Source: Phyto melanocephala
Taxonomy: Eukaryota > Arthropoda > Insecta > Diptera > Rhinophoridae
Length of the DNA stretch: 64,000 bases
Reading direction: 5' to 3'
NCBI GenBank assembly: GCA_941918925.1
Contig: OW799237.1
Coordinates: forward strand, 96,321,015 to 96,385,014
Every line of letters starts with the position of its first letter. Positions within the stretch are counted from its first letter, which is position 1. The notes below the pieces were generated by a model. The model searched no databases and was not told the origin of the DNA. It saw only the letters and a program-made list of their open reading frames with translations. The translations under genes and the position numbers were made by a program. This document shows positions 23,026 to 34,388 of the stretch, piece by piece.

Positions 23026-23855
23026 TTATTATTAATTATATGGTTAATATACAGTAAAAGCCACCTACATTTTTAAATTTAGTTGAGCCGTTCTTATTTA
23101 GTCTAACTGAATCAAGAACACCATCCCTTTTGCCGTGACCACGGTCGGAAACATATTTTCTTTTGTAGTTCCTATAAGAAACATAAGGCAAAATCAAAGT
23201 TTTTAAAATTATCTATTTTATTTGCAATATGCTCTAGCTTACTCCAGCTGCATCATGAAATTTTATTTCAGTATTCAGCTGTCTCCTCCAAGTACGAGCA
23301 GGCCATCTAATACATCGTTATCCCTGGGTACTTTTGTTTGTTCTCTGTAAAAAATAATGTATTCAATATAATGAAATATTAAACAAAACAGCTTAGAAGC
23401 CGAGTTAATAAGAAAGAACTAATCGATTTTTTAGAGATTCTGAAAAGTAATTTTTCTTTTGATTTTTATGAACTAGATTTCCTTAAAAATATTATATTCC
23501 TACAGTATTGTATTGCTTCGATAGCATATCGCTCTTCATAAGTTAAGTAAAACTGTCCAAAAGGCAACTGGCTAACAACAATTTCAACCTGAAAATTAAA
23601 ATGATTTAGTTATCCAATTTTTGTATAAAGTTTACTTTAGCAGTTTTTCCCTTTAGCCACAGATATATGTAAATTCAAAAACATTAAAAAATATTTTAAA
23701 ATAATAATTATTTTCGTTTATTTTGAGTTTGAAATATATTTCATGTGAAAAACATTAAAATGCATTTCAAAGCCAAAGGTTACAGTTTTGCAAAAAAAAA
23801 ACTCAATAGAAAAATTTTTTATTATTTTATTCCTCAAAAATAATTCCGATTACAG
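23026..23855. other. Rest of intron 1
   Basis: No coding signal. The block near 23640 (GCAGTTTTTCCCTTTAGCCAC) resembles the end of the dispersed repeat at 54700-55075. The polypyrimidine tract and acceptor of exon 2 lie at its end. Confidence 0.45.
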
Positions 23856-24160
23856 TCATAGGGTATGCACAAAAACAAAGCCAAATAATGCCGCAAATAT
23901 CAAATATAAAAATTCAAATTACAACAACATCACCAGCAGCCACTACAGCTGCAATCATCGATGATACAGAAACAACAGCAACTACGACAATAGAACATTT
24001 AAATGGTTTACATGGCTTAGTCGATAGTGTGTTAGACGTATTGCCACAGGATCAAATACTGGCCACGTTCTTTGATAAACTCGAAGCCAGTGAACAATTT
24101 TCAAAACTAGTCGATAATATTGGCAGTCCAGAGTTTGCAAAAATACTAAACAACATGCAG
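23856..24160 (+). CDS. Insect-allergen-related protein, exon 2
   Basis: 305 bp that continue exon 1 in frame (acceptor TTACAG to 23855; donor GTGAGT at 24161, phase 0). After a Thr/Ala-rich spacer the family motif resumes: LNGLHGLVDSVLDVLPQDQI, then LATFFDKLEASEQFSKLV, then GSPEFAKILNNMQ. These match the second half of the insect-allergen-related repeat (LPxDxL, FxxKLxxSxxF, SPEF). The visible protein is 452 residues (350 whole codons in exon 1, 102 here counting the split codon). Relatives normally continue with another helical segment ending in a (D/N)xxGxD motif, so a third exon is expected, but I could not identify it downstream. The open frame continuing into the intron is not coding. 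Confidence 0.82.
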
Positions 24161-25339
24161 GTGAGTGATTTCAATATTACACGTTTCATCTTAATTGTAT
24201 TCCTTTGTCTGACCACCCCAAACCCCAGGCCATATTGTACTGCAAACAAATAACTGGCATTTGAAAAAAACAAAATAAATAAATATAAAAACAAAGTTTT
24301 ATATTTTAAAACTTTTATTTTTATTTTTTTCCCCAATAAAATACCCATACATATATTGCTAAGAAAAATAAAAAATTCACAGAAAAAAAAAACAGAAAAA
24401 TTAAATTTCGTCAGAAAGCAAAAGAAATAAAAGAGTGTAGAAAGTAAACTTTTGTTCAAAGGCAATATAGTAAAATTGCATGCTACGTGCTCCGTTGTAC
24501 AAAAGGCTTTGTATTACAACACTTTTTCCTACAGGAATTACCATTTCATTCCCCTCATTTTCATAAACTACCAGGGGGCTGGGGTGGGGGCGTACTGGAA
24601 AATAATGCAAACTAATAACACTTTCCTATATGAAATCGAATACACTTTTGACGGAAACAAAAATAAAACCTTTTTCTCTTTACAATTGTTAAATTTATAC
24701 TTTGTTTTTGGTTCTATGGAAAATATATGTGTATGAGAAGTATAAAAAAGAAAACATTAAATTATAAACAAAACAGCAGTAAGAGTCCTTTTTTAAGGTA
24801 ATAATTTGTGTTAAAAACGTGATTGAAATTTTTATTGTTGTATTTAAGTTATTTTTCCATTTTAATCTAATGTAATTTTTTTTTTTAGAATTTTTATCAA
24901 TTTTGTAAGTAGCAGTACCGTGAAAATTAATAACAGTGAGTCTGTGTAAAAGTTATAATTAATATTTTTCCCTACATTAAGATCACATATTAGCGGTAAT
25001 CATTAGGAAAATAGTAAAACTAATTGTTGTATTCATAAAGAAATATTTTGAGTTTACTAAAGGCATATTTTAGAGTTCTTAAATTTATATACAGGCTGCA
25101 GTTCATTTCGAATATTCTTTAAATTTACAAAGAATTTTTTCATTGTGATAACAAAAGAAAAATGTGAAAAATTATTTTTTGTTAATACTAGACAAGTTAT
25201 TTACATTACAGTACTATTTGATCGATATTTATTTGCTAGACTTAAGTCACCTTGTTGAGTTAATTGAATTCTGTAACTAACCACAATGAGTAAGAAAGAA
25301 GCTTACCAACAGCAGACCTTTTTTATTTATTCTTAGCCA
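24161..25339. other. Start of intron 2; nothing further recognised
   Basis: AT-rich and A-rich. Open frames at 24452-24736 and on the reverse strand have no domain signal. A weak copy of palindromic MITE family A (ATTCATAAAGAAATATTTTG) lies at about 25033-25080. Confidence 0.45.
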
Positions 25340-26365
25340 ACTCCGGCCCACGTTGCTACGCCCCTTAACGAATAAAAATGCATTCTGAATTTTAATTAAA
25401 TATCAAATGCAAGAAGCTAAAAATTATAATTTTTTTGTGGGCGTGTCACTGCTCACTTTTCAAATCTCGAAATAATAAAGTGATGACAGATCAATATGTG
25501 TGTGCAAAGTTTCAGAAAAATCGATTTATTGCAAGTAGCTAAAAATTATAAATTATTTTTTATGGGCGTGGCAGTTCCCAGTATTTCAATCACGAAACTT
25601 TATAATTAAGAGAGTTAAATATGTGTGCAAGGTTTCAGAAAAATCGATCAAGTGCATGTACCAAATTATAATAAATTATTTGTTATGGGCGCAGCCCCGC
25701 CCATTTTTTATCACCCATAAACACTCCTTGGACTGTGTAAAAAAACTTGTCAAAGTTTGGTTCCGATCGGCTTTACGGTTTCGGAATCTATAGCTAACAC
25801 ACACACACACAGAGTTTTACTTTTATATATAGACAAAAAAAGCCCGGCGCGCGTTGCTACGCCCCTCAATGAAGGAAAATTCATTCTGAATTTAAAATGA
25901 ATATCAAGTGCAAAAAGCTAAAAATGACATGACAGCTCAATATGTGTGCAAAGTTTAAGAAAAATCGGTGAAGTTCAAGTAGCTGAAAATTATAACTTTT
26001 TTTCATGGGCGTGGCCCTTCCCACTTTTCTAATCACGAAATTATGTAGTCATGAAAGCTCAATATGTGTGTGCAAAGTTTCAGAAAAATTGGTCGCCCCG
26101 CCCACTTTTCTAATCACAAATCACGAAATAACAAAGTCATGACAGCTCAATACGTGTGCAAAGTTTCAGAAAAATAGCTAAAACTGCAAGTAGCTAAAAC
26201 TGTTAAATAATTTTTTATGGGCGTGGCCCCGCTAACTTTTTGCCACCCATTAACACTCCTTGGAATGTGTACAACAACTTTAAAAAGCTTGAGTCCGATC
26301 GGTTTTACAGTTTCGGAATCTATACCTAACACACACACACATAGTTTCACTTTCATATATATGGA
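25340..26365 (+). repeat. Two head-to-tail copies of a ~510-bp dispersed repeat (CGTTGCTACGCCCC family)
   Basis: Copy 1 runs about 25340-25838 and copy 2 about 25845-26365. Each begins with CCGGCSCRCGTTGCTACGCC-like sequence (GTTGCTACGCCCCT in both) and ends AATCTATAGCTAACACACAC or the CC variant, then AGTTTYACTTTYATATATA. In between, repeated modules read GTGTGCAAAGTTTCAGAAAA, CAAGTAGCTAAAA, and TTATGGGCGTGGC. The structure suggests a non-autonomous retroposon or Helitron-type repeat. No ORF supports a class. Confidence 0.65.
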
Positions 26366-28499
26366 TTTATATTAAGCTTGAGATCACTTTTTATAAAAAT
26401 AAATCCCGCCTGTTTTGAAAAAATTTTTTCTGAAGTAATTTTAGAATTGTTAATTGGTTTAAGTTGTTTATAGTTTCCCTGGAGAAGCTACCCAATGTTG
26501 TAGCGAAATTTTAGAAAAACAAATAAAATTATTTTATTTCAAGCTTAATATAAAAAACAACTATTGATATAAACTAAAAGGATCAAAAACATTTATTTAA
26601 ATTATATTTTATTATTACATTATTATTGCTCTAACCATTGTTTAGGTAGCGATAAGAACTGATGATGCTTTCTTATTTTACAGTCAATGTTTATAAAAAA
26701 TTTTTTTTATTTTTCTTTGGCCAGTATTTTTTTTATTTTTTTATTCAGCAAAATTTAACTAGCGCTGCCTTATAGTAAAGTTAAAAAATAAAAAAAATAA
26801 TATATAGAAATTTTATAATGAATTTTATGTTTTAAACTCAATAAAATTACCAAAATTATTTTAAATCTTAAATCACAGATATAGAGAATTTAAAGAAGAC
26901 ACCTGGTTGTATGACTAATATTTATTTTACATTTATAGATTATACGACCCGTGTCGTTGAACTAATGTGGTGAATTCCAGGGCTGCCAGTATCGGGAATG
27001 TGAAAATATGTTTATAGATCTTTTAACTTTCATGGAAACAAAAAAAACTTAAAACAGGGTTAGAAAATTTTGTTGAAGCTATTAAACATATTTTTGTGGG
27101 ATTTTTAGAGTTAAAGTTTAAATAATGTGGATTTCACATTACAAATTATAATCACAAGACTTACAAAATAATAGCATAACTATAATAACTTGATGCTGAA
27201 AACAACTGGTTTTTCTTAAAGCTTTTTAGAATTTTTTAATGATTTGAATGATTAAAATAAATATATCCACCAAGTAAGACGTAATGGTAATTGTCGTAAA
27301 ATTTTACGACACACTGATACGATACTGGTACGTAAACGCACATGTTCCGAATCACCTGATTCGTTTTTCTTTACAAACTTACATGTAAATAGCTACTATT
27401 TCGTTAGCCAGATATTTCGTTGTGACCAAACATGATAAAATTTTAATTTCTTTCCGTTTTTACGTGCCAGCTATTGTTATTTTTTTGTAATCAGTAGAAT
27501 AGTTTTAAAGTAGCATTTTGATTGTTCTTTACTTTAACTAAATCTATATAGATAAGTCTTTAATATGTTTGAGGTGTATGAATATGTATGAACGCTAGTT
27601 AAAGAAAACAGATAATATTTTGTAGGGCACGTTACTGTTTATAAAACATTTATGTCTTAAAAATATTTTTGGTTTTATAAATATCCTTCACCGGATATAT
27701 TTAACTATGGGGTTCATTTCTAATGTACAATTTACTTCCTGGTACATGAAAATAAATTATTATATCTTATACCACTTTTGGGATTGAATAAACAAGTTAC
27801 TTATTTATAGTCTTATTTGGTAACTGTCAAACATTAGAGTTTTATAAATAGGAAACACATAATTTTAAATCTCTCCAAGCAACCAAATGAATATTAAAAT
27901 AAATTGCATGACATAAGTACACTCGTACTTATGCTTTTTAAATAAGTAAATTGATTTGGAGAACTTTATGGGATTTTGTGAATAATTATAAAATGTAAAA
28001 AAAATATTCTTTACATAAATATAAAATAATAATAATAATTAAAGAATACTCTGTACATTATTAAATAGTGTATCTGTAAGGGTTAAATTAATCAACTCAA
28101 GGCTGTAAAAGGCTAAAAAAAACCTGCAGTTGATTTAAACAAACTGTTGTCAAAAGGCGACATTCGCTAACTTTAAATTTAGGGAATATATTTTTCACCA
28201 TAAAATTTAAAAAAATATATTTTCCAATGATAGTATTTATTATAAATATAAACAAAAATAATTATTTTGGTATTTTGTTTGATTTTAAACTTATTTAACG
28301 CTCCAGTAAGACTATAGTATTTAATATAAAGAAATTGTACGAAGTTTTTAGATCCATATACCCTTTAGTTATTATATACGTTATTTGTGAGATCAAAAAC
28401 TGGTATATAATGCTTCGGTTTGGAGTCCTAATTGTGATATTGATATTTTCCGTATTGAGAAACTTCAAAAAGATTAATTAGTTATGCATTATACCATAA
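26366..28499. other. Gene-free AT-rich region
   Basis: No gene or element ends recognised. Low-complexity T and A runs near 26695-26760. Confidence 0.45.
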
Positions 28500-28518
28500 C
28501 AGACGACGGCATTAATTT

Positions 28519-28615
28519 GAATTATAAGTCTTAATTCATTATAAGTCTATAAGTGAATTATAAGTCTTAATTCATTATAAGTCTATAAGTGAATTATAAG
28601 TCTTTATTCAAATTA
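28519..28615 (+). repeat. 36-bp tandem repeat (about 2.7 copies)
   Basis: Units start GAATTATAAGTCTTAATTCA at 28519, 28555 and 28591, an exact 36-bp period. It lies just inside the left end of the Harbinger remnant, where subterminal repeats may bind transposase. Confidence 0.8.
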
Positions 28616-28787
28616 ACTTATGAATTATCCCCATCCCAATGTAAATGCACTAAATCATATTGAATTTATACTGAATTAAGCTGTTTCAATATGGCAACAC
28701 GGTTGGCAATCAATCAAACAATTAAACAAAAAAATGTAAAATTAAAATGGATTCAGAGTCAGCAGCGGTAAGTTGTTTTAATTTTGT

Positions 28788-29043
28788 TTAGCAAAAAAAA
28801 AAAAAAGAAATATTAAAATCAACGGTACTGCATCCCACACCAAATAAACTGTCAACAGTTTTATATTCCGCTGGTGATTCCAATGCGAAAAATTCTATTG
28901 CCACTATCTTTTTGAGTGGAATACAAAGCTTCATATTGGTAGCCGATTTTTCGATATGTTGAAATTTTTTCAAATATTTTTTGGAATGCCTTTCTGTTTA
29001 GGCGAAAGTTTTCCTTAAATCTGGTAACGTCCATCGTAAGCAC
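28788..29043 (-). pseudogene. PIF/Harbinger DDE transposase fragment
   Basis: Minus-strand frames read FKENFRLNRKAFQKIFEKIS and then, after a frameshift near 28950, IPLKKIVAIEFFALESPAEY and KTVDSLFGVGCSTVDF. This is the N-terminal region of HARBI1-like transposases (FRxxFRLSR..F, IPLKKRVAIALxxL, YRTVGNLFGVGKSTV). The catalytic DDE region is absent, so the gene is dead. The call rests on recognised motif order. Confidence 0.75.
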
Positions 29044-29489
29044 GTTACACTCCCAAAAAGTGCTGTGACGGTTCTTTTAAAAAATATCATATACATACCT
29101 ACATCTTAATAATAACCTTCTTGAAAAGATACCATTAAACTTACGAATTTCCACAATTCCCTTTCTCTTATTTCAGAGTGTCCTTCTGCCATCCCAACTT
29201 GTAGCAACATTTTAAGATTTGTGATTGCTAGTGCATTCACAATTTTTACATTATGAAGCAGTTTTAGCAAAAGTAATTTCAGCTTTATTTAAAATAAAGA
29301 GGTATTTTTCATCAACAGCATAGCTGCTATTTGTACTTTTTGCCTTCTATCAACTTGATCTCGATGTCAATGTAAAATAATAAGTTGACAAACAAACAGC
29401 TGTTTACTAAATGCAAAAACTGTAGTCTGTTACAGAAAAATTCTAATTTGCATTTGTGATATTCTAATGCATATTAACGCTGTCGTCTG

Positions 29490-29764
29490 TCTATCGTATT
29501 ACCTTACTAAAATTAAAATTATTCGCTACCAACTTAAGAAACCCGTTCCTTGCATCTTGGTATGATTAAGATCTAAAATTCAGTCCATACCGTTTTCCTT
29601 TAGCATATTAAACGATAATGTTGATATTCTTATTTCTATAAAAACTATTATTTTCTATGCCAAGCCAAATTGGGATAATTGTACCAAATTTGGTGCAACC
29701 AAAATCTTAGTAGTACACTCAAATATTTTTTTGTAAAATTTTCTTATTTTATATAAGTTTGGCC
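29490..29764. other. AT-rich spacer
   Basis: Nothing recognised between the Harbinger remnant and the SINE. Confidence 0.4.
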
Positions 29765-29767
29765 CAA

Positions 29768-29980
29768 GTCGCGGTGGACTAAGTCAGTAGTGTGCTGGTC
29801 TGCTAGTTTGGAGATTGCCGGTTCGATTCCCGCCACAGCCTCTGGACTAGTCAGCTTCTCTTTACCTTCTATTCTTATTCTTAGTGCCCCTCCTTCTCAA
29901 CCTAATTACTATTTGTTTATCTTACTACGGTCTTGAGAAAGGCTAGAATGATTTTGCTAATTTTGATATTGAAATTATTG
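29768..29980 (+). ncRNA. tRNA-derived SINE (Pol III boxes A and B)
   Basis: Box-A-like GTGGACTAAGTCAGTAG at about 29772-29788 and box B GGTTCGATTCC at 29820-29830, about 40 bp apart, as in a tRNA gene. GGTCTGCTAG between them resembles the anticodon arm of serine tRNA (GCT). The acceptor ends do not pair well and there is no long variable arm, so this is not a functional tRNA. The body after CGCCACAGCC runs through a pyrimidine-rich stretch to about 29980. The exact 3' end is uncertain. Confidence 0.65.
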
Positions 29981-30095
29981 TGGAAGTTTAAAGAAAGTTC
30001 AGACATAAATAATAAGTAACGGAAAATATTAAAAACGAACATTTACTTTTCCAATACAAAATGTTACTAGCAGATAAACATTTGTGGCCTTTGTA

Positions 30096-30579
30096 AAGGG
30101 TAGTTAAATTTTAAGGGCCGATGTTAATTTTGAATATAAATATCGGCCAAATGGTCACCGCGACCTCGGCGGCACACCTCTTTCCGATGGTCAAAATTTT
30201 CAATGATAATGTTGATGTTTAATTGTTGGGCATGATAATTAGTCAAGACTGCCTGCTCCTTTGCCACACTACCGCGAAAAACAGCAATGCTTTCCGTTCA
30301 AGGAACTAAGATGTTTTCACATTTCACACTGTTTCTGTTATGCTGAAATTGAAATATTTTTCCTAGGCTCCCGATTGTGGATGAATTTGAACGACTACGT
30401 TGATCAAAAGAATCACGAAATGCATTTTGATTTGAAAGCCCATTTTATTATTATGTATCTTTCCATGGTTCAAATTGAATTAATCTAAAATTAAAAATTT
30501 CAAATTAAAAAGAGAACAAAAACTTAACGTTTAGGTGTGGTTCTTATTCAACATCGGCCCTTAAAATTTAACCACCCTT
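30096..30579 (-). mobile_element. Non-autonomous mariner-like element with both ends and TA duplication
   Basis: A 484-bp element flanked by TA at 30094-30095 and 30580-30581. Left end AAGGGTAGTTAAATTTTAAG; right end, inverted, AAGGGTGGTTAAATTTTAAG, followed by GGCCGATGTT in both. The body, on the minus strand, carries the decayed sequence seen at 652, 10362 and 39438 (AGCATTGCTGTTTTTCGCG, GTAGTGTGGCAAAGGAGCAG). It has no transposase and probably depended on a DUF4817-type mariner transposase. Confidence 0.8.
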
Positions 30580-31312
30580 TATTTAAAAAAAAAATTGTCT
30601 TATGCATAAGTAAGCTCAAAAATTTGTCTGTTCTAATTCAAAGTATAAGAAACTAAACTAATTAATTTCAATACAATTATTCAAATCCATTATCAGTTTG
30701 TCAGTTTGCCAGAATTTTATTTACTGTTATTGTTTTAGAATACCAAGAAGATGAACATTACGAAAACAAGCACGACACAATGAATGTAGCATTCTCGCAG
30801 TGTTTCTGTAAACCTGAAACAAATATCATTCAATTACGACCCGGAAGTAGATTGTTGTATCAACCAACCCGTAATAAATAGGGAAATGACAACCATTTGT
30901 CTATATGTATACATGTACTACATTGAAAAGATTATAACTGTTTAATGTAGGTAATAATTTTGTATTACATTTTGACCATATTTTTTTTAAACCAATGTAC
31001 ATATGTAGTTGATAAGAAGTTCACTGGTTTGTCTAGTGATGAATATTTCTTTTAAAAATATATTCTTTTTAACATCCAAACTAATAGCGGAGATTCCTGC
31101 TAAGTACTCATTAGTTATGTTTTTGCTACTTTTGTTATTAATGTCATTCATTTTATCTGCAAAATTTTGGTCTATGGTACAATATTAAAATTTTCTGATA
31201 CCAACAGTGATACCAAGTAAATTGTCTCTTTGTCATAGAAATTTGCTTTTTGTTGGTTAATGTCAAAATTATGCACTAAATGGTTGGTAAATTAGATAAT
31301 TTGATTATTTGG
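30580..31312. other. AT-rich spacer
   Basis: No gene or element recognised. Confidence 0.4.
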
Positions 31313-31757
31313 TTATACCCAAAAAAATAAAATTCTTATTACAAAATATTAAGTTTAATTGACTTAAAAACAGTTCTTCATTACTTACAATTTGGCACCT
31401 TAGCAAATTGTTTTAAAACAGCGATGTAATTTTAGGCAAGTCCTTAACATGATCTCTTACAAATAGGGACTCAAGTAGGTACTTACAACACTCGCTTATA
31501 AATAGGGACTCGGATAAGTAAGGACTTAAATAAATACTTACTTTTATAGCAATAAATAATTACTTAATTCTTAATACTTAATACTTATGGAATAACAGAA
31601 CTCCTTTAAGGGCAAAAATTCAGTTTGATTATTCTGCGATGCGATAATTTTAAATTTAAAAATCAGTGAAAATCCATAATTCATTAGTTCTCTTATAAAC
31701 TTTTTTGCTGCTCTTGTTAAAAACATTATTACTTATGTATTAAGAGTATTAAACTAA

Positions 31758-34388
31758 ATGAGAATTATAAAAGTTATTTATTTAAATGGCTTTCAGCAAA
31801 TGAATTATGCTGGAGGCGTTGCTATATATATGAAAAATAATTTAACTTGCAAAGTTGTATGCACGTCGAATGATAAAAAGGCATTGACTGATGCTCATTC
31901 TGGTTATAGTGACCTCAATGAAGCCAATCTGGTTGAATATATATTCACTGAGTTAACCACAGAGGGAAGACGACTATTAATTGGTTGTGTATACAGGCCT
32001 AATGCGCGTATTGGTTTTGATAATTTTATGAACACGCTGGAAATCATTACAACATCTTATGATAGCGTAATTATTGCCGGAGATTTCAACTCAAATATTT
32101 TAAATGAATCGCGTTTCACCAACAGCATGAAAACATTAGGACTTTTTCCAACAAACACTAGTATGCCTACTCATTTTACTTCTACATGCAGTACATTACT
32201 TGATCTCTTTTTTATCTCTGACGAAACCAAATTATTAATATATGACCAATTATCTGCACCTTGTTTTTCAAATCATGATCTCATCTTTATGATATATGAC
32301 TTCCAAGTACAAACTTCACCGCAAACTATTAGCTTTCGTGATTTTAAAAATATAAATCTTTCAACCCTGCAGGAGGAATTTCTGAGAATTGACTGGAGCC
32401 GCATCTATTTTATGGTTTCTATAGATGAACAGTTAGATTTTCTTGAACAACATCTTACAAGTCTGTTTAATATAATGGTGCCTGTGAGAATTAGGAAAAT
32501 CAGCTCCAAGCAGAAATATTGGTTTACTCAGGAAATAAGTAATCTTATAGTTGAGCGTGACCGTGCGTATAAAAGATGGAAGCGCTATAAAACCACAGAG
32601 CTTCGTGAACTATTTCGTTCAACTCGAAACAAAGTTACGAAAAAGATAAGAGAAACCAAATCTAAGTTTTATGCTGAGAAATTTGCTAACTCTGTCAAAA
32701 CTCAACAAACTTGGAAATATATTCGCGAGATTGGAATTTCTAAAAGCGACAATAATAGTGGCAGGCAAATTACAAATGTCAATGAACTTAATGAAAAATT
32801 CGTAAACTTTGCAATGCAGCCCTCCGACTCAAGCTTTTATGATGACTATCAACCAAGTCATTCTTCGTTCAATCGTTTCTCTTTTACTTGCCTTAGTCAA
32901 GATGAAGTTATTTTAAGTTTTTCGTCTATCAAGTCGAATGCAACTGGAGTTGATGGTATTCATCCTAAGTTTGTTAAATTGTTGCTCCCGTCACTTTTAC
33001 CAATTGTATGTCATATTTTCAATAAAATTATTACTACCAGCCAATTTCCTTCAAGATGGAAACAAGCAAAGGTACTACCAATACCTAAGGCAAATGGCGA
33101 ATTTAGACCAATAGCAATTCTTCCCTATTTTTCAAAGGTCTTTGAGAGGGCCCTGCATAATCAAATGACATCATACCTTACCGAAAATAGATTATTCACC
33201 GAACAACAGTCTGGTTTTCGTGCGAAACACAGCTGTATAACTGCTTTGGCCGATGTTTCTGAGGATTTAAGGGGTGAAATAGATGATGGTCATTTAACTA
33301 TGTTAGTTCTGTTAGACCACTCAAAAGCGTTTGATTCTGTTGATCATAGTATTCTTAAAATGAAACTTGATAAATTTATGAGCTTTTCACCAACTGCCAT
33401 TAAACTAGTATCCTCCTATCTTGAAGATCGCATGCAGTGTGTTGAAAGCAATAATACATTGTCATCATTTCTTCCTATACTAAGAGGGGTTCCGCAGGGA
33501 TCAATTTTAGGCCCGCTATTATTTTCTATATATGCTAATGATCTACCTGTGCAGCTGCTACACTCTAAAATACGCCTATATGCTGATGATGCACAATTAT
33601 ACATAAGTAGCAGGAATGATAGGACAATAGAAGCCTGTGTAGAAAAACTTAATAGTGACTTAGACCGTGTTTTTGTATGGGCTACAGCAAATGGTCTCAG
33701 TTTAAATCCTAGGAAATCAAAGTGCATTATACTACGAAAGAGAACTAGTAAGGTAATAATACAGCCTAATATTTTTATAAATAACCAACCGATTGCCATC
33801 GTTGAAACTGCAAAAAACCTTGGCATAATATTCAATAGTACGCTAACTTGGAGTGATCATGTTATATATATCTGTGGTAAGACATACTCTATGTTAAGAA
33901 CCCTTTTGTCAACTCAACATTGCACACCAGTGAGGATACGACTGCTGCTTGCTAAAACTTATCTAATGCCTATTTTATTGTATGGATGCGAAATTTATTC
34001 CTGCTGTGATGCAGAGTCTACACGCAAATTAAATGTATTATTTAATAATATCGCGAGATATGTGTTCTCGCGTCGTAGATTTGATAGTATATCGATCTAT
34101 GCTAAGAAGCTATATGGTGTTAAATTTGATGACCTTTTGAAAATAAAGACCGTGTTATTCCTCCATAAAATTATTACTTCGAAAATGCCTGGATATTTAT
34201 TTGTAAGGCTAAAGTTTGGCAGATCTAATCGCACTAAGAATCTAATTCCCATCAGATATCGAAGTCTTATATCAGAATGGCAATTTTATGTTTATGCTAT
34301 TCGACTCTGGAACAATTTACCAACAACAATCAGAAATATAAGCAACGCTGCACGTTTTAAAACTTCAATTTTTGAACATTTTGCTTAA
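31758..34388 (+). CDS. Endonuclease-reverse transcriptase ORF2 of LINE (chimeric start)
   Basis: 876 codons, of which the first 14 (31758-31799) come from the flanking repeat; LINE-derived codons begin at about 31800. The endonuclease (EEP) part shows GGVAIYMKNNL, GDFNSNI (about residue 108) and the terminal SNHD (about 171), where most relatives have SDH. The reverse transcriptase follows: ATGVDGIHPKF, LLDHSKAFDSVDHSIL (about 516), GVPQGSILGPLLFSIYAN (about 577) and catalytic YADDAQLY (about 608). It then runs to the usual C-terminal thumb with RLWNNLP. No RNase H. The start of the endonuclease is lost, so the protein cannot be fully active although the frame is intact. Confidence 0.88.
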   Translation: MRIIKVIYLNGFQQMNYAGGVAIYMKNNLTCKVVCTSNDKKALTDAHSGYSDLNEANLVEYIFTELTTEGRRLLIGCVYRPNARIGFDNFMNTLEIITTSYDSVIIAGDFNSNILNESRFTNSMKTLGLFPTNTSMPTHFTSTCSTLLDLFFISDETKLLIYDQLSAPCFSNHDLIFMIYDFQVQTSPQTISFRDFKNINLSTLQEEFLRIDWSRIYFMVSIDEQLDFLEQHLTSLFNIMVPVRIRKISSKQKYWFTQEISNLIVERDRAYKRWKRYKTTELRELFRSTRNKVTKKIRETKSKFYAEKFANSVKTQQTWKYIREIGISKSDNNSGRQITNVNELNEKFVNFAMQPSDSSFYDDYQPSHSSFNRFSFTCLSQDEVILSFSSIKSNATGVDGIHPKFVKLLLPSLLPIVCHIFNKIITTSQFPSRWKQAKVLPIPKANGEFRPIAILPYFSKVFERALHNQMTSYLTENRLFTEQQSGFRAKHSCITALADVSEDLRGEIDDGHLTMLVLLDHSKAFDSVDHSILKMKLDKFMSFSPTAIKLVSSYLEDRMQCVESNNTLSSFLPILRGVPQGSILGPLLFSIYANDLPVQLLHSKIRLYADDAQLYISSRNDRTIEACVEKLNSDLDRVFVWATANGLSLNPRKSKCIILRKRTSKVIIQPNIFINNQPIAIVETAKNLGIIFNSTLTWSDHVIYICGKTYSMLRTLLSTQHCTPVRIRLLLAKTYLMPILLYGCEIYSCCDAESTRKLNVLFNNIARYVFSRRRFDSISIYAKKLYGVKFDDLLKIKTVLFLHKIITSKMPGYLFVRLKFGRSNRTKNLIPIRYRSLISEWQFYVYAIRLWNNLPTTIRNISNAARFKTSIFEHFA

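Larger units (their letters stand above)
18566..23855 (+). other. Intron 1 of the insect-allergen-like gene
   Basis: A 5290-bp intron with donor GTAAGT at 18566 and acceptor TTCCGATTACAG ending at 23855. Joining 18565 to 23856 gives an in-frame GTC codon. The intron contains a complete piggyBac transposon (18743-21067) in the same orientation as the gene and a reverse mini-me/DINE-like copy (22431-23025). Segments 21072-22430 and 23026-23855 show nothing else recognisable. Confidence 0.8.
28500..29489 (-). mobile_element. PIF/Harbinger transposon remnant
   Basis: Ends CAGACGACGGCATTAATTTG (28500) and, inverted from 29489, CAGACGACAGCGTTAATATG, identical at 17 of 20 positions. It contains a broken Harbinger-type transposase on the minus strand (28788-29043) and a 36-bp tandem repeat near the left end. 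A clean 3-bp duplication is not visible (TAA before the left end, TCT after the right), so one flank has changed or the exact end is off by a few bases. On the + strand, 28748-28768 reads ATGGATTCAGAGTCAGCAGC followed by GTAAGT, possibly a leftover first exon. Confidence 0.7.

Noticed and set aside
24052..24465. 137-codon minus-strand ORF with hydrophobic stretches
   Set aside because: It overlaps exon 2 of the insect-allergen-like gene antisense and is Phe/Leu-rich from A/T-rich DNA.
29768..29842. Functional tRNA gene
   Set aside because: The acceptor stem does not pair and the serine variable arm is absent; better read as a tRNA-derived SINE head.
33416..33835. 139-codon minus-strand ORF
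   Set aside because: Antisense shadow of the LINE reverse transcriptase.
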